Virus record (IMG/VR): IMGVR_UViG_3300049479_000272
Span: 1-22,509 of that record
Source of the DNA: a virus
DNA: 22,509 nt
Strand: one strand, 5' to 3'
Shown here: in pieces, positions 7,672 to 14,483 of the stretch
Position numbering within the stretch: the first letter of the stretch is position 1
Layout: each line of letters begins with the position of its first letter
Made by a program: the position numbers and the translations under genes
The notes under the pieces: model-generated
The model's database searches: none
The model's input: only the letters and a program-made list of their open reading frames with translations
What the model was told of the DNA's origin: nothing

Positions 7672-10613
7672 CAGCGGATACCGATGCGGCTACGGGTTTG
7701 GGGGGATTGCTTGATGCGATCCAGTGTCATGGTCATGCCGCGATTGGCGCCGTCGCGGGTGGCTTGGCGGCGGGTTTCGGCCATGGCCGCCTCCAGTTGG
7801 TCTCTACTGACGTACTCTACGCCGCCGATGCTGGTTGTCTGGAAGCTCATGTTGAGCACCGGTGAGCCACTGCTGCCTGGCGCGGCGCCCATTGCATCGC
7901 GCAGGCCGGAGTTGGAAACAACGCTGCCGTTACGCCCTGGCACGAACAGCTCGGGGCCGTGCTCGCCAACGACGTAAGGAGATCCAGCAGAGACGGGACC
8001 GCCATTGGCGCGGAAGGCACCGCTGTAGTCGGGGATTCCGGGCAACGCCGGGATTCCAGCGTCGACGGAGCCGCCGAAACCTGCGGCGTTACTGGAGAAA
8101 CCGCCGCCTCCACCGCCCGCTCCGGTGAACACACCTAAGGCTTTAAGGATCGTGCCCAGGATTACCATTGTGGTCTGCTTAGCGATAATTTGGGCAGCCA
8201 TGTTGATGAAGTTTTCGCCGATGCTTCTCATCATGTTGGCGAGAGCTTCTTGTGCGCTGGATGAGCCGTTGATGATTTCCTGGAACGCTTGACCGAAGGC
8301 GTTGCCCATGTTGTCTGCGGCAAGCACAGCGACATTTTCCAGATTTGTCAGTTCGGCCAGTTCGGCTTTGAGTTCTTCCATGCGTTTTTGGCCCGGTCCT
8401 TTGGTGCCAGTACCAGCAGCTGCGACGGCGCGGTTTCTGTAGGCCGTAATCTCCTCTTCGGTCAGGAGGATTCCTTGTTTACGTAGGTCGATGATGTCGA
8501 ACTCGATCTGACGGAGTTTTTTGGCGGCTTCGTCTTTAATGCCAGCTAATTCAATCTCTCGGTCAAATTTTGTAAGCAAATCGGTGTACTTTTCTGTTCT
8601 TTGCGCTTCAATTTCTTCTACTTTTAGTAACGTGTTTAGGCGCGAGTTTTCGATAGCTTGCAAACCTTCTTGTACGATTGCCTGCTGAGCATTTATGTTT
8701 TGCTCGTTTGCCAGTGCTTGTGCGTATCTGTACTGGATGTCGAGTATCTCTTTTTCGCCGTTCAATCTGGCCACAAGGCTGGCATCTTTCACCAGCTCGG
8801 CGTTAGCGATTTTTTCCTGAAGTTGGCCTTGAATCCGAAGCATTTCGGTTTCGGCCATGCGGTCACGGATGACTTCCGCAACTCGTGCAGCTTCACGGGC
8901 TGCGTCGTCTGCCGCCTTATTCTTTCTAGTCTTAGAGCCGCCGGCTGCTTCTGTGAATTGAGTAGGAGCTTTAAATGTAGATACAGTAGGTAACGCCCCA
9001 GCGGCTGTAGTTTTAAATTCCGGTTGTTGCTGGAGCAGCTTTACAAATTTATCGGTGTTAAAACCGATTCCTAACATACCCGGACCGGCTTGCTTCTGTA
9101 GCTGCCTAGTTCTTGACTCTCCGAGTAGTTCAACAACACCTTGAGTACCGAAAGGTAATTTACCTTGTTGTACTGCTTTTACAGCTGCAGCTTTTGGCCC
9201 CATAGCTGCTCTATCTACAAGAGCACCTATTTGAGCAAAAGCATTTGCAGCGATGTTTACAATATCGGCTAAACGGCGAACAAGCCAGTCAAATACTGGT
9301 GTTAGTTTCGTTACGATAGTCGCTGCAATGTTACCTATAGCCGTCGCTAGAGCATCCCAGGAATCTTTAAGTACATCTACAGCTGTCTTATTTTTATTTA
9401 CAGCACCTGTGCCTTTGTTGCCTAAATCAACCATAGTATTTATTAAGTCTTGGACAGAAATTTTCCCGTCCTTTGCCATCTGGAGAATGGTGTCTCGGTT
9501 AGTTTTATACTTAGTTGCTAGAGCACCTTGTATATCTATACCTTGGCTAGACAGCTGATTAAGTGTTGCTTGTGTTACTTTACCACTTTCTAAAACACTT
9601 GTTAGTGCGTTAGTTACCTTTGTAATGTTCCCTCCGAATTTTTCTGTAAGTACGCTGACAAGTTGAATCGCTTTCGCTTGATCTTCAATTTCTAAACCGA
9701 CGCCGCGTATGTTTTGAACAGCTTCTGTAAATTTTTCTGCGTCGGCACCGGCTAATTTAAAGGCTGCTTGTAGTTGTAGTGTCTGCTGAGCAGTAAATCC
9801 TATATCTCCGGCTAGTTCTTTAATTTTGTTTCCCTGTTCAGCTATACCACCAAGAAGAGTGCCAAGAAGCGAACCAGCAAATCCACCACCTGGACCGAGA
9901 AGTCCGCCTGCGATACCGCCTATTGCGCCTCCCGCTGCAGCTCCAGGGCCTTGACCGAACAGTAAAGGGAAAGAACCGCCGATAATTCCTTCACTGACAG
10001 CTCCGCGAATTCTTTTACCTCGGGCTTGTTGAGCAGCAACTCTAGCCGTTTCACGTTCACGAACAGATGCAGCAATACGTTCTGCTTCATTTACGGCTTG
10101 TGCTGCGCGTGCTTCTTGTTGGCGCTGTTTAATCCGTCCGCTTTGAATAGTATTTAGTCGACGGTAATATTCAAAATCACGCTCAGCTTGAGTTTGTAAA
10201 CCTTTTGCAGTTCGCGCAAGATCATTCTGAGCAATCGAAAGTTTGCTTGCTTGCTTTTCTGCTTCGGCAAGAGCATTAGCATAAAGTTTTACAGATGCAG
10301 ATTGCTTTTCATAGCCGCCTGCAGCTACTTTTACGTTTTCTAGAACGGTTCGGAATACGTTTGCTTGTTGGACTGCACCAGCGAAAGTATTGGAGATTCG
10401 TTTATTACCGTTCTGTACGCTGCGGGCAAAATCGTTGATCGGTTTGATAGCTAGGCGAATCGAGTCGCCCAGCTTTCCGCCGCCAGGTGCAAGTAAATTT
10501 AAGGGTTTTAAATTCTGGCTTAAGTTATTTAAACGTTCGACGGAAGCTGTTACTGCGTTCAGGCGCGACGCACCAGCAACAGTGATGTTGATGTTGGCGT
10601 TGTAGTTGGCCAC
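7671..10613 (-). CDS. Tape measure protein
   Basis: This is a 980-residue protein starting with GTG (ANYNANINITVAG). Residues about 100-205 are a long charged, coiled-coil-like helix. About 209-258 is a Gly-rich hydrophobic stretch (GGAIGGIAGGLLG). Residues about 270-400 match the usual tape-measure N-terminal domain (LSSQGIDIQGALATKY, then DLINTMVDLG), followed by further hydrophobic and long helical segments. Near the C-terminus, ANGGPVSAGSPYVVGEHGPE and LFVPGRNG form the hallmark tape-measure motif. It sets tail length and is ejected with the DNA. It follows the G/GT chaperone pair, which should coat it. Roughly 8.5-10.6 kb is clearly poorer in GC than the flanking genes (24/60 at 9601-9660). 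The Shine-Dalgarno before the GTG is weak. Confidence 0.95.
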   Translation of the reverse strand: MANYNANINITVAGASRLNAVTASVERLNNLSQNLKPLNLLAPGGGKLGDSIRLAIKPINDFARSVQNGNKRISNTFAGAVQQANVFRTVLENVKVAAGGYEKQSASVKLYANALAEAEKQASKLSIAQNDLARTAKGLQTQAERDFEYYRRLNTIQSGRIKQRQQEARAAQAVNEAERIAASVRERETARVAAQQARGKRIRGAVSEGIIGGSFPLLFGQGPGAAAGGAIGGIAGGLLGPGGGFAGSLLGTLLGGIAEQGNKIKELAGDIGFTAQQTLQLQAAFKLAGADAEKFTEAVQNIRGVGLEIEDQAKAIQLVSVLTEKFGGNITKVTNALTSVLESGKVTQATLNQLSSQGIDIQGALATKYKTNRDTILQMAKDGKISVQDLINTMVDLGNKGTGAVNKNKTAVDVLKDSWDALATAIGNIAATIVTKLTPVFDWLVRRLADIVNIAANAFAQIGALVDRAAMGPKAAAVKAVQQGKLPFGTQGVVELLGESRTRQLQKQAGPGMLGIGFNTDKFVKLLQQQPEFKTTAAGALPTVSTFKAPTQFTEAAGGSKTRKNKAADDAAREAARVAEVIRDRMAETEMLRIQGQLQEKIANAELVKDASLVARLNGEKEILDIQYRYAQALANEQNINAQQAIVQEGLQAIENSRLNTLLKVEEIEAQRTEKYTDLLTKFDREIELAGIKDEAAKKLRQIEFDIIDLRKQGILLTEEEITAYRNRAVAAAGTGTKGPGQKRMEELKAELAELTNLENVAVLAADNMGNAFGQAFQEIINGSSSAQEALANMMRSIGENFINMAAQIIAKQTTMVILGTILKALGVFTGAGGGGGGFSSNAAGFGGSVDAGIPALPGIPDYSGAFRANGGPVSAGSPYVVGEHGPELFVPGRNGSVVSNSGLRDAMGAAPGSSGSPVLNMSFQTTSIGGVEYVSRDQLEAAMAETRRQATRDGANRGMTMTLDRIKQSPQTRSRIGIR

Positions 10614-10648
10614 CGGCGCCTGAGTCCTGTTTTACCAGTGTACGCGAG

Positions 10649-10675
10649 AAAAAAGCCGCCGGGGTTAGTGGCGGC
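10649..10675 (-). terminator. Factor-independent terminator after the G/GT genes
   Basis: On the minus strand GCCGCC, a 9-nt loop and GGCGGC form a 6-bp GC-only stem followed at once by six T. The stem's 5' arm includes the last codons of the GT reading frame and its stop codon lies in the loop. It precedes the tape measure gene and would reduce transcription into the tail-tip genes. Confidence 0.78.
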
Positions 10676-11191
10676 GTTTGGCTTTGTCTAGCTCTTTTTG
10701 TTGGTCCTCGTTGAGGATCTGGAAGTAGGCGCTCCAGCCGATCAGCTCTTCGGCGGTCATTGAGGCGCGGACCTCGCGCAGGGATTTGCCTAGCTCTTTG
10801 GCGACTCCGAACTGGAGCATGAGCCAGTTGTCCTTGCGGAGTTCGGCGCTCAGCTCTTTGGGTCGAGGGGCTCGGCGTCGTCGGTGATGATGGCGAGCAT
10901 CAGGGCTTGGAGGTCCTTGTCCTTGACTTCGTTCTTAAGGACGTCGATCTCGCCAGCGTTGAAAAGTTTGGCGCCGGATTCGTCGAGGGCCTTGGTGATC
11001 AGCAGTTGGAGAGCGAAGGCGTTGGCGTCGTCGGACTTGGCCTGTTTCTGAGCGCGTTCGCGCTCGGCCATGGTCAGGGGAGTGACCCACAGCTCGAAAG
11101 TGCTGCCGTCCGAGAGGTCGACGGTCTTTTTGACGGGCTCCAGGTTGGCGGCCTTGCGGAGGCGGTCAATGGCGCGAACTGGAACTGGCAT
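10665..11191 (-). CDS. Tail assembly chaperone GT fusion made by -1 frameshift
   Basis: The G frame ends at 10850, but the overlapping -1 frame stays open to the TAA at 10667-10665 and encodes a convincing domain: ELSAELRKDNWLMLQFGVAK, then ELGKSLREVRASMTAEELIG and WSAYFQILNEDQQKEL. The frames meet at CCCAAAG (minus strand 10862-10856). In the G frame it is read C CCA AAG, an X-XXY-YYZ slippery heptamer equivalent in form to lambda GGGAAAG. Slipping one base back gives a 175-residue product: 112 G residues plus 63 T residues. In lambda and relatives, G and GT bind the tape measure and recruit tube subunits. No start codon suits independent T translation, and the position before the tape measure fits. 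Frameshift efficiency cannot be read from sequence. Confidence 0.88.
10850..11191 (-). CDS. Tail assembly chaperone G (unshifted product)
   Basis: This 113-residue protein starts at ATG 11191 and ends just two codons past the slippery site (EPLDPKS then TGA). The sequence RKAANLEPVKKTVDLSDGST, WVTPLTMAERERAQKQAKSD and the helical, acidic remainder resemble gpG-like chaperones, which bind tape measure protein during tail assembly and are absent from the finished virion. It lies between the tail tube gene and the tape measure, the standard position. A strong terminator at 11235-11258 separates it from the tube gene, so its expression depends on readthrough or on a promoter I do not see. No Shine-Dalgarno is apparent. 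Confidence 0.85.
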   Translation of the reverse strand: MPVPVRAIDRLRKAANLEPVKKTVDLSDGSTFELWVTPLTMAERERAQKQAKSDDANAFALQLLITKALDESGAKLFNAGEIDVLKNEVKDKDLQALMLAIITDDAEPLDPKS

Positions 11192-11234
11192 ACAACGAGG
11201 GTGTTGATGCTTCTAGTGTAGCGGAGTAGACAAC

Positions 11235-11258
11235 AAAAAAGCCCCGCCGAAGCGGGGC
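11235..11258 (-). terminator. UUCG-tetraloop terminator after the tail tube gene
   Basis: On the minus strand GCCCCGC, TTCG loop and GCGGGGC form a perfect 7-bp GC stem closed by a stabilising tetraloop, followed by six T. It lies 20 bp beyond the tail tube stop codon. This is a textbook intrinsic terminator and the strongest of the window, fitting a gene whose product is needed in large amounts while the downstream chaperones are not. Confidence 0.92.
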
Positions 11259-11278
11259 CTGGTGTTTGTTGTGTGATT

Positions 11279-12049
11279 TCAGCTCTTGCTGAAGTCGAAA
11301 GTGGGGGTGCCAGCGGGGCGGAACTTGACGGTGACGGACTGGGCGTCGTCGGGGTTGATGTTCAGGCTGGCGGAGGTCAGCACGGCGTCGAAGGAGATCG
11401 AGCGGCTGAGTGTTTCGCTCAGGGTGCCGCCGCTGAAGACGCGGTCGGTGTAGAGCTTGAAGGCGGCGCCGTCTTGTTGGCGCTGCAGGACATCCTGGAT
11501 CATCCGGTTGGAGAGGGCGGCGTCCTCGTTGGTCATGTAGACCGTGGCGGTGCCGGTGCCATCGCCGAAGCCGCTGATGTAAGTGCGGAAAGGGACGTAT
11601 TGGCCGGGAGTCTGACCGATGGTGGTGACGTCGATCTCGGCGCGGCTGATCTCGAAGCTCCAGTCGCGGACTTGACCGACAACAGCGAAGTCGGCGTAGG
11701 CGACTTGGAACTCGTTGGGGGCAACAGCGGTGCCGTCATCCGTGATGTCGACAGCAGCGCCGCCGGCGGTGGCAGAAACCTGCAGAGCACCGGTGGCAGC
11801 GGTGTACGAGATCACGTAGTAGGTGGTGGCAGCACTCAGGCCGGCGGGAAGAGTGCCGCTGCCGGCTCCACCGGTCTGGCTGTTGATGACGCTGAACACC
11901 ACAGGATCGCCGACCTTGAAGTTCAGGTAGGTCTGGACCGTAATGGTGTCGGTAGCGGTGGTCACGTTGGATTCACCGAACGATCCGGTGGTGCCAGCGG
12001 GCTTGTAGTAGAGGGCGCCGGACGTGCCGGACAGAACGGTTGTGGCCAT
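11279..12049 (-). CDS. Major tail tube protein
   Basis: This 256-residue protein lies between the tail terminator gene and the G/GT chaperones, where the tube gene is expected. Residues 1-19 (MATTVLSGTSGALYYKPAG) and 128-256 (RDWSFEISRAEIDVTT, GTGTATVYM, SFDAVLTSASLNINPDDAQS) carry the tube-like core shared with the 164-aa and 290-aa proteins downstream. Residues about 30-110 form an inserted domain (VGDPVVFSVI, GTLPAGLSAATTYYVISYTA, VDITDDGT) of a kind common in phage tail proteins, probably exposed on the outside of the tube. The gene is followed by a strong terminator. A small hairpin lies in the 69-bp leader. Role is assigned from synteny and paralogue comparison. Confidence 0.87.
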   Translation of the reverse strand: MATTVLSGTSGALYYKPAGTTGSFGESNVTTATDTITVQTYLNFKVGDPVVFSVINSQTGGAGSGTLPAGLSAATTYYVISYTAATGALQVSATAGGAAVDITDDGTAVAPNEFQVAYADFAVVGQVRDWSFEISRAEIDVTTIGQTPGQYVPFRTYISGFGDGTGTATVYMTNEDAALSNRMIQDVLQRQQDGAAFKLYTDRVFSGGTLSETLSRSISFDAVLTSASLNINPDDAQSVTVKFRPAGTPTFDFSKS

Positions 12050-12070
12050 GGGGCTTACCGAGGGGTAAAG

Positions 12071-12093
12071 GCAGTGGGGGCGGGCACTGCCCG
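12071..12093 (-). other. Hairpin-forming sequence in the tube gene leader
   Basis: Between the tail terminator and tube genes, GCAGTG (12071-12076) pairs with CACTGC (12085-12090) across an 8-nt loop, and an overlapping alternative CGGGC-ACT-GCCCG pairs at 12081-12093. The two are mutually exclusive. On the minus strand the first is followed by CTTTACC, a poor T-run, so it is at best a weak terminator or an mRNA leader structure. Confidence 0.3.
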
Positions 12094-12118
12094 GCTTTTA
12101 CAACAATAGCAAGAGTCT

Positions 12119-12550
12119 TTAAGAGAGGACTGTTGCTACCCAGTTGGTGTCGATGCGGCCCATGAAGTGTGGGGCGTCTTCGGTTGTTGAGAAGATTGGC
12201 CCGTTAATTTCGCCGAGGCGGAAGAATGTTCCAGTAGAAGGTTTGGCAGTGGCGTTGATTGTTTCTAGGGTGTTGACGGCTGTCGTCAACAGGGTTTGGT
12301 TGCGGGAAGGGCCGCGTCCTTTTTCTGTGAAGATGCGAATGATGAGGGCACCACGAGCGTGGTCGACGCTGGTGGTAAGGGTTGGCTCGTTTGTGATGCC
12401 GAAGGTGATGTTGACGCGGACGTATTCCGTGGTTGTGTTGGGTGGGACTGCCGTGATGTTGTCGAAGTAGACGGGCACTGGGGGCACCAGTGCGCTGAAG
12501 GCGGTCAGCAGAGGGTTTTCGACTGCGGCGCGGATGGCTTGGTAGTTCAT
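12119..12550 (-). CDS. Tail terminator protein (lambda gpU-like / DUF4128-like)
   Basis: This 143-residue protein starts MNYQAIRAAVENPLLTAFSA, then VPPVPVYFDNITAVPP. It continues with EYVRVNITFGITNEPT, DHARGALIIRIFTEKGRGPS and a C-terminal HFMGRIDTNWVATV. An N-terminal helix, a short target-site strand and an acidic or charged ring segment fit the small tail-terminator / tail-completion proteins that cap the tube below the neck. It overlaps the preceding neck gene by ATGA and lies 69 bp before the tube gene, the usual order. No catalytic motif is expected or seen. The identification rests on size, place and overall pattern. Confidence 0.72.
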   Translation of the reverse strand: MNYQAIRAAVENPLLTAFSALVPPVPVYFDNITAVPPNTTTEYVRVNITFGITNEPTLTTSVDHARGALIIRIFTEKGRGPSRNQTLLTTAVNTLETINATAKPSTGTFFRLGEINGPIFSTTEDAPHFMGRIDTNWVATVLS

Positions 12551-13068
12551 GCTTGAAACTCAGCTTTGATGCCGCGTTCGAGGGCTTTTTGCATTTTGCC
12601 GCCCTGTGCGTAGGTTGTGTACCAGTCAAGGGGGGCGGTGGAGCGGTTGTCGGAGCCGCCTCGGACTTTGGGGCCGATGTCACCGCGGCGACCCCCTTCG
12701 GGACGAGTGCCGCGGAAAACGACGTCACCCTCGGGTTCGTAGCCGGGGTAGCGGAAACCGTCGCTCGGGGCGACCAAGTCCATGGCCACCATGGCGTAAG
12801 GGGCACGGTTGCCGATGATCAGTTTTGTTACACGCTCCATCTCCCGCTTGGTTACAGGGAGTTCGGGAATGTCGGAGAGAGTGTATGGGTACTGTCCTGG
12901 GATAGCTGCACCAACGCTTGGGGCGTAGGCTTCCCAGCTGTCGCGGAACTCGCCGCCCCAGACCGGACCCGCTTCCGCAAGGTCGTTCATGATGTTGCGG
13001 GCGACTGTCCGCACGGTTTTGTTGAGCTTGGTGCGGAGGTCGCGTTCCAGTTGGGATAGGGCGGCCAT
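12547..13068 (-). CDS. Neck / tail-completion protein (HK97 gp10- or lambda gpZ-like)
   Basis: This 173-residue protein has an N-terminal amphipathic helix (MAALSQLERDLRTKLNKTVR) and the segment GPVWGGEFRDSWEAYAPSVG, the W-x-G-x-[FL]-x-x-S pattern typical of gp10-like head-tail joining proteins. NRAPYAMVAMDL and a C-terminal WYTTYAQGGKMQKALERGIK follow, again as in that family (NxxPYA and a terminal helix). Gene order agrees: after head closure, before the tail terminator. The start shares TAATG with the preceding stop and the end overlaps the next gene by ATGA. An Arg/Gly-rich loop near residues 115-140 is unusually long. Confidence 0.75.
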   Translation of the reverse strand: MAALSQLERDLRTKLNKTVRTVARNIMNDLAEAGPVWGGEFRDSWEAYAPSVGAAIPGQYPYTLSDIPELPVTKREMERVTKLIIGNRAPYAMVAMDLVAPSDGFRYPGYEPEGDVVFRGTRPEGGRRGDIGPKVRGGSDNRSTAPLDWYTTYAQGGKMQKALERGIKAEFQA

Positions 13069-13445
13069 TACTGGGGCCTCGCTATGACGGTGTGGAGGAC
13101 GGGGTTGTCGCCGCGGTAGGTGGTGATGTTGATGATTTTGGCCTCGCGGGTTGCGCCGTCTTGGGTGTACTGGATGCGGTCGGCTTCGGTGGGGTAGTAG
13201 GTGCCAAGCTCGGCGGTGCCAAAGATGACTTTGATGTCGGTGGCTTGGTAGAGGCCTTCGGATTCGCGTGGTGTGAGGCGGACGATCAGCGCCTTCATGC
13301 TGACGTTGGTGTCGGCGCCAGTGACTGCTCCAGTGGTTGGGTCGTAGGTGCGGGGGGTAGTGGTTTTGATGTAGGTGATGGTTTGGCCCCAGTCGTTGAG
13401 GAGGGGGGCCGGGATGGAGGCGAAGGTGTCGTCGATCAGGCCCAT
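13068..13445 (-). CDS. Head closure / head-tail joining protein
   Basis: I place the start at ATG 13445, one base after the upstream stop (TGA-C-ATG), giving 125 residues beginning MGLIDDTFASIPAPLLNDWG. An ORF open further upstream exists, but its extra 30 residues are low-complexity and overlap the preceding gene. The core GQTITYIKTTTPRTYDPTTG, then MKALIVRLTPRE and DIKVIFGTAELGTYYPTEAD, is a small beta-barrel-like protein of the head-closure (FII / gp16-like, DUF-type) class. It presumably sits on the adaptor ring and is the docking surface for the tail. No enzyme motif is seen; assignment comes from synteny and length. Confidence 0.72.
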   Translation of the reverse strand: MGLIDDTFASIPAPLLNDWGQTITYIKTTTPRTYDPTTGAVTGADTNVSMKALIVRLTPRESEGLYQATDIKVIFGTAELGTYYPTEADRIQYTQDGATREAKIINITTYRGDNPVLHTVIARPQ

Positions 13446-13446
13446 G

Positions 13447-13977
13447 TCAGCCTCGGAATAGACGGACGGCGTAGTTGGCGGCCCCGCCCATGCAGTAGGG
13501 GCCGAGGTAGGACTGGAGCCAGGGGTAGACGTCAAAGACGTTGTTGACGACGCCGCTGGTTTGTGAAGTTTTGTTGTACTTGACGCGGAGTTCGCCGAGT
13601 TCGACTTCGTCGTAGATGCCGGTGGTACCAGTGGTGCCGATGATGGCGTCAGTGTCGTTGGCGAGGGCGCGTGCCAGCTCGTAGGTGGCGACCTTGATGG
13701 GCTCGGGGATCAGGGTGCAGGCGAGGTCGATGCCGTCGACGGTGTAGTCCTCGCGGGGCCACTTGAGGGATTGGGTTGTGGTGCAGCGGTCGCCATAGAA
13801 GCTGAGGGCGTCGATCCAGCGGGTGGCGGAGATCAGGGCGCGGTTTTTGGCGTCGGTGGACTTGCTGGTCCAGTTGGTGCTGTCGGGGACCGTCTCGAAA
13901 TAGGCGTCAGCGGCTGCGAGCGTCACGTACGAGTTGGCGTTGGCGCCAGACAAGGTTGCGTCGATGACGGCGGCCAC
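13447..13977 (-). CDS. Head-tail adaptor, DnaT-like family
   Basis: This 176-residue protein starts with GTG two bases after the upstream stop. The N-terminus contains ANSYVTLAAADAYF, a pattern I know from phage proteins annotated as putative DnaT-like (DnaT_2) ssDNA-binding proteins, which in phage head loci act as connector or adaptor proteins beneath the portal. Helical segments ALISATRWIDAL, SLKWPRED and IKVATYELARAL match the all-helical adaptor pattern, including the R-W-I-D and L-x-W-P-R signatures. The name DnaT is historical; a role in priming is not suggested by the context. The final helix region YLGPYCMGG and a basic tail end the protein. Confidence 0.78.
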   Translation of the reverse strand: MAAVIDATLSGANANSYVTLAAADAYFETVPDSTNWTSKSTDAKNRALISATRWIDALSFYGDRCTTTQSLKWPREDYTVDGIDLACTLIPEPIKVATYELARALANDTDAIIGTTGTTGIYDEVELGELRVKYNKTSQTSGVVNNVFDVYPWLQSYLGPYCMGGAANYAVRLFRG

Positions 13978-13979
13978 GG

Positions 13980-14174
13980 TCAGTACAGTCTTTGTCTGAG
14001 TCTAGCCTCGGCTGTAAGTTTTCTTGATTTCTTGGGTTGACTGAGGACGGAGGCGTGGTAAATGGTCGCTCCAGACATTTCGAGATCGGCCTGTGCTTCG
14101 GTGTGTTGGCCGTATGGGACGTCGATTACGCGACGGAGGTTATCCTGTAGTACGAAGAGACGGACTTTTTTCAT
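13980..14174 (-). CDS. Small unknown protein between capsid and adaptor genes
   Basis: I choose ATG 14174, giving 64 residues: MKKVRLFVLQDNLRRVIDVP, then a segment with GQHTEAQADLEMSGATIYHAS and a basic end (KKSRKLTAEARLRQRLY). The frame is open farther upstream, but the extra 66 residues are Ser/Thr-rich and lie wholly antisense to the plus-strand gene starting at 14173, so I regard them as noncoding. The chosen start codon and that of the plus-strand gene overlap in the palindrome CATG. The stop is two bases before the adaptor gene. No family recognised; perhaps a small head-joining or decoration protein. No clear Shine-Dalgarno precedes it. Confidence 0.6.
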   Translation of the reverse strand: MKKVRLFVLQDNLRRVIDVPYGQHTEAQADLEMSGATIYHASVLSQPKKSRKLTAEARLRQRLY

Positions 14175-14436
14175 GGCTACGCGCAGAAGTGCTTCTGAAG
14201 GCAGCGTAAACGCAGCCGAAAAGGTTGTGGATGCGACTAAGCCTCGGGTTTGGGCTGATGTTGCTAAGCAGGTGCAGGCAATGCGAGAGGACGGTGCCAA
14301 CGTCCCCGAGATCTGCGAGAAGTTGGAAGTGTCGTATGTGTTGGTGAACCAGTTGGTGCTCCAGTCGTACAAGATGGCGATTGATTCGGCGCAGGTGTTT
14401 GAGCGGCAGGAGAAGATGCGGTTGGGGATTGAGTGA
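14173..14436 (+). CDS. Small helix-rich, possibly DNA-binding protein on the opposite strand
   Basis: This is the only plus-strand ORF that reads as a real protein. From ATG 14173 it encodes 87 residues: a basic start (MATRRSASEGSVNAAEKV), then VWADVAKQVQAMREDGANVP and EICEKLEVSYVLVNQLVLQS, ending QVFERQEKMRLGIE. The middle fits a helix-turn-helix of the kind A-x-x-x-x-E-G-x-x-x-x-x-I-x-x-x-L-x-[VI]-S. In contrast, all three minus-strand translations of 14180-14436 look nonsensical. An upstream extension to 14062 is possible but is antisense to the 64-aa gene. The stop lies 10 bp before the capsid terminator hairpin, which could also stop this transcript, though with a poorer T-run. It could be a late regulator or a displaced small terminase; neither is proven. 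Confidence 0.65.
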   Translation: MATRRSASEGSVNAAEKVVDATKPRVWADVAKQVQAMREDGANVPEICEKLEVSYVLVNQLVLQSYKMAIDSAQVFERQEKMRLGIE

Positions 14437-14440
14437 CATG

Positions 14441-14465
14441 AAAAAAGGCCCCCGGTTGGGGGCCT
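14441..14465 (-). terminator. Terminator after the major capsid gene
   Basis: On the minus strand GGCCCCC, loop AACC and GGGGGCC make a perfect 7-bp GC stem (8 bp with the flanking A-T pair) followed by six T. It starts 19 bp after the capsid stop codon. Read on the plus strand, the same hairpin is followed by TTGCTTATG, so it may be weakly bidirectional and serve the convergent plus-strand gene. Confidence 0.92.
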
Positions 14466-14483
14466 TGCTTATGTGCCTGGAGA

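Noticed and set aside
11273-12109. Plus-strand 278-codon ORF
   Set aside because: Antisense to the tail tube gene, low-complexity Gly/Val/Ala composition, no family pattern.
14175-14372. Upstream 66-codon extension of the 64-aa minus-strand gene
   Set aside because: Ser/Thr/Ala-rich and antisense to a more protein-like plus-strand frame; ATG 14174 followed by MKKVRLFVLQ is a more natural start.
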